NCBI GenBank assembly: GCA_014237955.1
Contig: JABABY010000052.1
Span: forward strand, 1-10,674
DNA from: Planctomycetota bacterium
GTDB lineage: Bacteria > Planctomycetota > Planctomycetia > Pirellulales > UBA7805
DNA length: 10,674 nt
Reading direction: 5' to 3'
Shown here piece by piece: positions 6,715-10,674 of this stretch. The notes below the pieces were generated by a model. The model worked only from the letters and a program-made list of their open reading frames with translations. It searched no databases and was not told the DNA's origin. Both the position numbers and the translations under genes were made by a program. Numbering within the stretch: position 1 is the stretch's first letter; the number at the start of each line of letters is the position of its first letter.

Positions 6715-8700
6715 TCACTCTTTTTCAGCACCCACTCGCTTTTCAGCTGAGACTTCTTGCTCATCTTCTATGGCGAACAGATGGGTTTTGTTTGTAATGT
6801 AAAGAACATTATCGGAAATGATCGGTGTCGAGTAAACGGAGTTGCCCATATTGATTGGGCCCACGTCTCCATATTCGTCGCGCGAGAGGATTTCTTTTTT
6901 ATCCGATAGTTTAAAAATCGTTACATCCCCATCCTCATCACCAATGTAGACCTTACCATCAACGATCAGAGGCGAACCCCAGGCAGCGGCAAGCATGTCA
7001 TGTGTCCAATGCACTTTGCCCGTCTTGGCATCAAGACAATGAAAGAGGCCACTGAAATCAGAGATGTATACCAGATCGTCTTTGATCGCCACCGTACCAC
7101 AGCTGCGATGCATCTCTTCTTCCCAATCAATCTCACCATCACCATTGTTGTCCTGCTTGTCATAATGCCATACGACCGCCGAATTAGGATTGTCGCGTAC
7201 GACCTCTCCTTTCTTTGGGTCGACCGCTTGAAGACGTCGCGGGGAAATCGGTGATTCCAGATTGTCTAAATGAAAAGCCAGGGTCGGACTCACGTCACCT
7301 CGACGAGTAGGATCGATGCACCACAAATGACCATTTCCTTCGGCATGTTCCGGATCTTGTCCTACGGCCACATAGACCAAGCCATCGTAAATCACGGGTG
7401 TGGCGATTAAATTATTTCGCGTGCCGCGCCCCCCCAACTCCCACTTTGACTCTTTGGGATTGCAATCGAACTTCCAGAGTAGCTTGGAATTGCCTTTGCC
7501 ATTTCCAGCTGGATCAAAACTATAGACCCAGCCATCGCCACCAGCAAAAATAACCTGTGGTATTCCTCCCAAAACACCGTAGGTCGGGGAAGACCACTGG
7601 CCATGTAGTATGTTTTCTCCTGGTGAATTATCTGTCCAAAGGACTTCACCGGTATTCTTATCCATAGCAATAAAACTAGGTGCATCGGGCGAGGGAAGAA
7701 GAATATGCGACTCGTCAACACCATTGGAAGTATTCACAAACAGCACATCACCGGACGCAGTGACTGAACAACTGCACATATTGTGTTGCGAAATACCCAG
7801 TTCCTTCATCATGTCAAAAACCCAGATCGCATCGGATTCGTTTTTATCAGCCACTGTGATCTTTTTGAAGCCGCTCAGTTTGGGGCCGATCAGACGAAGC
7901 TCGAATTCGCGATCTGTTCCGCCTTCGCTTGTCGTAATGCGCCATTTTTTACCGGGAACTTCTGTCGTCACGATCGCACCAGCGGGGATCTGCGCCCCAG
8001 AAGACTCGAATGCTTTGCGAACTGTGTCGCTCACTTTGCCAGCGCTAAGCTTCTCAACGGCAGGCCCTACCTCATCGAGCGCACTTTCTGACTTTTTTTT
8101 CAGATCAAACATGCGGCCCCAGCCTGCTGCAATACCATCATCCTCACCGTCATAAAAACCCTCAGCGTCGAGACACTTGACTTCGCCTCGGCTTGTGACA
8201 AACCAAAGGCGATCTTGCTCGACAAGAGGCGCGCAGCAAATTCCCTGCAACGGCCAATCATGCACTCGGCCTGTGCGTAATTTCTCGCTCGAATCCTGCC
8301 AGAGAAAGGACCCATTGTCTTTGTCAAAAGCGAGCAAACAACCGAGATCTACGTTGCGCGGATACCGCGCAAGCCAGCCAGCACTATTATTGGTGCCGAC
8401 AAAGACCCGATTATCCGCGACAACAGCATTGCCATAACTTTGCGAACCAAGGTTTGCCACCCACTTAATATTTTCCGACGTTTCTCGCCGCCACTCCGCG
8501 GGACTCCCGGAAAATTCGCCTGGCTTCCATTGATCTGGAATGTTCTGGCCTCGGGGCGTATTATTCCGTCCACTATCGCCACCCCACTGGGGCCAGTCGC
8601 CGGTTAAAGGCAACGGGTCTTCCGCACCCAAATGTGGTGGAGTTGCTAAAAGCCAAAACATCAGGGCGATTAAAACTACAGTCGACTTTTGTATCGTCAT
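6715..8700 (-). CDS. Exported PQQ-like beta-propeller protein with EF-hand loop
   Basis: This is a 661-residue protein from the ATG at 8700. That start gives a standard signal peptide (MTIQKSTVVLIALMFWLLATPPHLGA), so the mature protein is periplasmic or outside the cell. The frame also holds upstream starts at 8736, 8760 and 8778 (TTG), which would bury the signal peptide. Repeated blade motifs of the PQQ-like/YncE type are seen, for example LLAFDKDNGSFLWQ, FIAMDKNTGEVLWTD, VYSFDPAGNGK, FHCLDAKTGKVHWTHD and GSPLIVDGKVYIGDEDGDV. The layout (HGQWSSPTYG, FAGGDGWVYSFDP, GQDPEHAEGNGHLWCIDP) matches a large planctomycete family usually annotated as PQQ-binding-like repeat proteins. A canonical EF-hand loop DNNGDGEIDWEE occurs at 517-528. 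An insertion of ~90 residues (~185-275) interrupts the propeller. Catalytic PQQ-dehydrogenase activity is not evident. Binding or a structural role is more likely. It is the second of two same-strand propeller genes. Confidence 0.85.
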   Translation of the reverse strand: MTIQKSTVVLIALMFWLLATPPHLGAEDPLPLTGDWPQWGGDSGRNNTPRGQNIPDQWKPGEFSGSPAEWRRETSENIKWVANLGSQSYGNAVVADNRVFVGTNNSAGWLARYPRNVDLGCLLAFDKDNGSFLWQDSSEKLRTGRVHDWPLQGICCAPLVEQDRLWFVTSRGEVKCLDAEGFYDGEDDGIAAGWGRMFDLKKKSESALDEVGPAVEKLSAGKVSDTVRKAFESSGAQIPAGAIVTTEVPGKKWRITTSEGGTDREFELRLIGPKLSGFKKITVADKNESDAIWVFDMMKELGISQHNMCSCSVTASGDVLFVNTSNGVDESHILLPSPDAPSFIAMDKNTGEVLWTDNSPGENILHGQWSSPTYGVLGGIPQVIFAGGDGWVYSFDPAGNGKGNSKLLWKFDCNPKESKWELGGRGTRNNLIATPVIYDGLVYVAVGQDPEHAEGNGHLWCIDPTRRGDVSPTLAFHLDNLESPISPRRLQAVDPKKGEVVRDNPNSAVVWHYDKQDNNGDGEIDWEEEMHRSCGTVAIKDDLVYISDFSGLFHCLDAKTGKVHWTHDMLAAAWGSPLIVDGKVYIGDEDGDVTIFKLSDKKEILSRDEYGDVGPINMGNSVYSTPIISDNVLYITNKTHLFAIEDEQEVSAEKRVGAEKE

Positions 8701-8865
8701 TATGAATCTTTCGGTCAGCTCTTTCGCTAATTGCATGTGCCTATACCTGAGAGGCTTCATCTTTCCGAGCAACAACAACTTACTATTGCCTATCTAGAAA
8801 CGTGATTTTATGTTTCTGCGTTTTTCAATTGCCACCATAATCTAAGGCACACAAAAAGGCACCAT
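8701..8865 (-). other. 165-bp intergenic region between two propeller genes
   Basis: It contains an imperfect palindrome, AGAAAC (8796-8801) and GTTTCT (8812-8817), separated by 10 nt, and a 7-bp direct repeat AAGGCAC (8844-8850 and 8856-8862). The spacing and partial palindrome could accommodate a separate promoter or operator for the 8700 gene. No convincing -35/-10 pair or intrinsic terminator was found. The part nearest 8700 may encode extra N-terminal residues if one of the upstream starts is used. Confidence 0.3.
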
Positions 8866-10674
8866 CTAATCATTTGGTGAGACTGTCAAATTATCGAGGT
8901 AAAGTTCAGTGTTCTTGGCGTTTCCATAGAGCCCGGGACTTCCATTCACATTCGGTGACGTGTCAACGGCCTCTATCGTCCACGCCTCGGGTTCCGCCTC
9001 ATCGCGTGGCCAAACTTTGCCGCGTAGCTGTGCCTGCGGCTGACCATCCACTTCCACCACTTCCGCCCGGAACTTCATGTGGTACCAAACATCGGGCTGC
9101 CAGGGAAACTCAACCTCTTTTGCCATCCGCATGACCGGAACCCACGAGCGAATTTGCAACTTCTGGGAAGCCCCCATCAGATCGAGCGTGTAACGCTGTG
9201 CGATCAATCCAATGTCCGGCATCTTATCATTGTCTTTAGACCCTCGGATATCGGCCTCAATCGTATAATTGCTCATCTCTGGATGCCCCATCCAGGCCCG
9301 CGAGCGCGCCCCTTTGGGAATGGTGCTTACTTTCACCATGACTTGGTCATCATCCAATTTGCGCAACTGGTGGCGATAGCGAGCACCAACCCACGTGATG
9401 GGAACAGCCTTTCCTTCGAAATCAAAGTGCCAAGGAAAGTCGGGGACCACGCGAATACGCGCTCGGCCGGTCAAATCGCCAACGTTGGCTGTCACCACAG
9501 ATGCGGTGTGCGCATCGCCCGCATCGGCGGTATAGAGTCCATCGCTTGTAATCGCGCCAGAGCCGTCTAAAGAAAACTGGGCCGGCGAATTTTTGAGCCG
9601 TTGGCCCGCTCGATTGAAAATCCGCACTTGAAATTGTTGTGTCTCGCCTGGCCTCAGAAGCGCTTCAGCGGGAACCACCTGAACGTGGGCCGGGATCGAA
9701 TCTAGAGAAGCCGGAGCCTCCTGGGCCGTTGCGCCCGGTTCGCTATGATTCGCTTTTTTATTGGGATCCGCAATACAATACAAATTGTCGGTTGTTGGCA
9801 GATACAGTCGGCCATGGGAAACAATAGGCGACCCATAGCAATTTTCCCCGGAGGGCAATCGCATCTTATGCAGGATTTTGATGCGGCCCCCTTCCAGTCG
9901 CAGCGTATACCAACGACCGTTCGCAGTGCATACATAGATTTTTCCGTCTGCATAAAGTGGGCTCGATCGCATTACCGTACCAAGATTTTTTTTGAAGCGT
10001 CTCTCACCTGAATCAGCATCAAAGCCCATCATTGTCGCACGATCATCAATCGCAATAACCGTATCATCGACCAGGATTGGTGACACTTTACCAACCATCA
10101 TCTGTTTGTTGCGCCAAAGTTCACCGGTTTGAGTAATGTCTCTTTCGCCACCTAGGCCTACTGGGCCATCGACAGTGGGGTCGATCGCCACCATAGCCCC
10201 CATTGTCGTATCATCGATATTTTCTTCGCTCTGCCCTGTGTAAATGCGATCACCGGAAACAAGGGGCGAGACATTCAAGCCGCGGCGCGAAAACTGATAT
10301 TTCCAGATGCCCTTGCCAGTCCGTGGCTGTAATCCCCACACCGCTCCGTCGCCCGATCCAAAAACAAGCGATGCTTGGCCATCGATGACGGCAATCGTTG
10401 GTGTGCTGTATGTGGTATCGTAGGGCAACAAACGCGTTCCTGTGAACCAGACAAGTTGCCCTGTCTTTTTGTCAAAGGCTAAAAAACGGTGGGCCGGTTT
10501 GGCCATATCTCCCCATCCGATAACTACGGCACTAATAATCACAAGATCTTCAAACAACACCGGAACATTCGTGCGACCACCATATGTACTGAGAAGACCA
10601 TATTGTTCGTGCAACGAATGTGACCACAACGTCTTGCCAGTCTCCCCGTCCAGACACTGAAAATAACCGCAGAC
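8866..10674 (-). CDS. Exported(?) PQQ-like propeller / Ig-like / LamG-DUF1080-like protein, 5' end cut by the window
   Basis: The open frame runs from the window edge (YFQCLDGETGKTLWSHSLHEQ) to a TAG at 8866, 602 residues. The TTG at 10629 lies inside a propeller blade and is not the start. Residues 1-~305 form several PQQ-like blades (FLAFDKKTGQLVW, VWGLQPRTGKGIWKYQF, MGFDADSGERRFKKNLG, NCYGSPIVSHGRLYLP). A linker of about 25 residues follows, then an Ig-like (Big-type) domain at ~329-411 (VQVVPAEALLRPGETQQFQV ... GSGAITSDGLYTAD ... ARIRVVP). From ~415 to the end a concanavalin-like region resembles DUF1080/LamG folds (WMGHPEMSNYTIEADI, WQPDVWYHMKFRAEVVEVDG, PGLYGNAKNTELYLDNLTV). Such architectures in planctomycetes are cell-surface or periplasmic and probably carbohydrate-related. 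A signal peptide would be outside the window. No catalytic residues could be assigned. Confidence 0.82.
   Translation of the reverse strand, partial: VCGYFQCLDGETGKTLWSHSLHEQYGLLSTYGGRTNVPVLFEDLVIISAVVIGWGDMAKPAHRFLAFDKKTGQLVWFTGTRLLPYDTTYSTPTIAVIDGQASLVFGSGDGAVWGLQPRTGKGIWKYQFSRRGLNVSPLVSGDRIYTGQSEENIDDTTMGAMVAIDPTVDGPVGLGGERDITQTGELWRNKQMMVGKVSPILVDDTVIAIDDRATMMGFDADSGERRFKKNLGTVMRSSPLYADGKIYVCTANGRWYTLRLEGGRIKILHKMRLPSGENCYGSPIVSHGRLYLPTTDNLYCIADPNKKANHSEPGATAQEAPASLDSIPAHVQVVPAEALLRPGETQQFQVRIFNRAGQRLKNSPAQFSLDGSGAITSDGLYTADAGDAHTASVVTANVGDLTGRARIRVVPDFPWHFDFEGKAVPITWVGARYRHQLRKLDDDQVMVKVSTIPKGARSRAWMGHPEMSNYTIEADIRGSKDNDKMPDIGLIAQRYTLDLMGASQKLQIRSWVPVMRMAKEVEFPWQPDVWYHMKFRAEVVEVDGQPQAQLRGKVWPRDEAEPEAWTIEAVDTSPNVNGSPGLYGNAKNTELYLDNLTVSPND

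Noticed and set aside
7610..8155. Plus-strand 181-codon frame inside the propeller gene
   Set aside because: It is antisense to a clear secreted propeller protein and its translation has no domain-like features. It is a shadow frame.
8796..8817. AGAAAC/GTTTCT as an intrinsic terminator or strong operator
   Set aside because: The stem is only six pairs with an A/T-rich 10-nt loop and no T-tract. Such repeats occur by chance in AT-rich spacers.
8844..8862. Terminator after the 8866-10674 gene
   Set aside because: The repeated AAGGCAC units are direct, not inverted, so they cannot form a stem.
8866..10629. A complete 587-residue gene starting at TTG 10629
   Set aside because: The same frame stays open to the window edge and upstream codons complete a propeller blade (CLDGETGKTLWSH), so the gene is truncated and the TTG is internal.
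1..10674. CRISPR arrays, tRNA or rRNA genes, insertion sequences, attachment sites
   Set aside because: No spaced direct repeats, cloverleaf-like sequences, transposase or integrase frames or terminal inverted repeats were seen on either strand.

Overview
The window looks like a marine planctomycete contig (Pirellulales/Rhodopirellula-like), probably metagenome-assembled. The evidence is long secreted PQQ-type beta-propeller proteins of a form common in that group, a CvpA-like protein with a planctomycete-style tail, moderate GC content and weak Shine-Dalgarno signals. The first ~370 bases do not belong with the rest. They are strongly AT-rich and encode, on the minus strand, the C-terminal part of a class II DAHP synthase of alphaproteobacterial (SAR11-like) type. 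This sequence joins in frame onto a truncated planctomycete-like moeA, at a point where both proteins plausibly share a D-G-x-H-V-E-F stretch. I read this as an assembly chimera, not a natural fusion.

Layout: 1-~374, foreign class II DAHP synthase fragment (minus). ~375-1085, 5' two-thirds of moeA (minus). 1086-1296, divergent intergenic region with a candidate hisF promoter. 1297-2064, hisF (plus). 2147-6609, a tight plus-strand cluster of four genes: a PilT-type ATPase, a membrane-anchored GspE/PilB-like protein whose ATPase motifs are destroyed, a CvpA-like four-helix membrane protein, and a DUF4190-like membrane protein. 6610-6714, convergent gap with a small hairpin. 6715-8700 and 8866-10674 (truncated by the window edge), two exported PQQ-like beta-propeller proteins on the minus strand.

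The most interesting part is the 2147-6609 cluster. An apparently intact hexameric retraction ATPase is encoded next to a paralogous pseudo-ATPase. The paralogue has lost the Walker A lysine, Walker B acidic residues and His-box histidine, keeps the tetracysteine zinc motif, and carries several N-terminal membrane segments. Overlapping or nearly abutting genes suggest the four products are made together, perhaps as an inner-membrane assembly tied to type IV pili or secretion. That role is inference. The two propeller proteins are probably periplasmic or surface proteins. One carries an EF-hand loop; the other carries an Ig-like domain and a concanavalin/DUF1080-like C-terminus.
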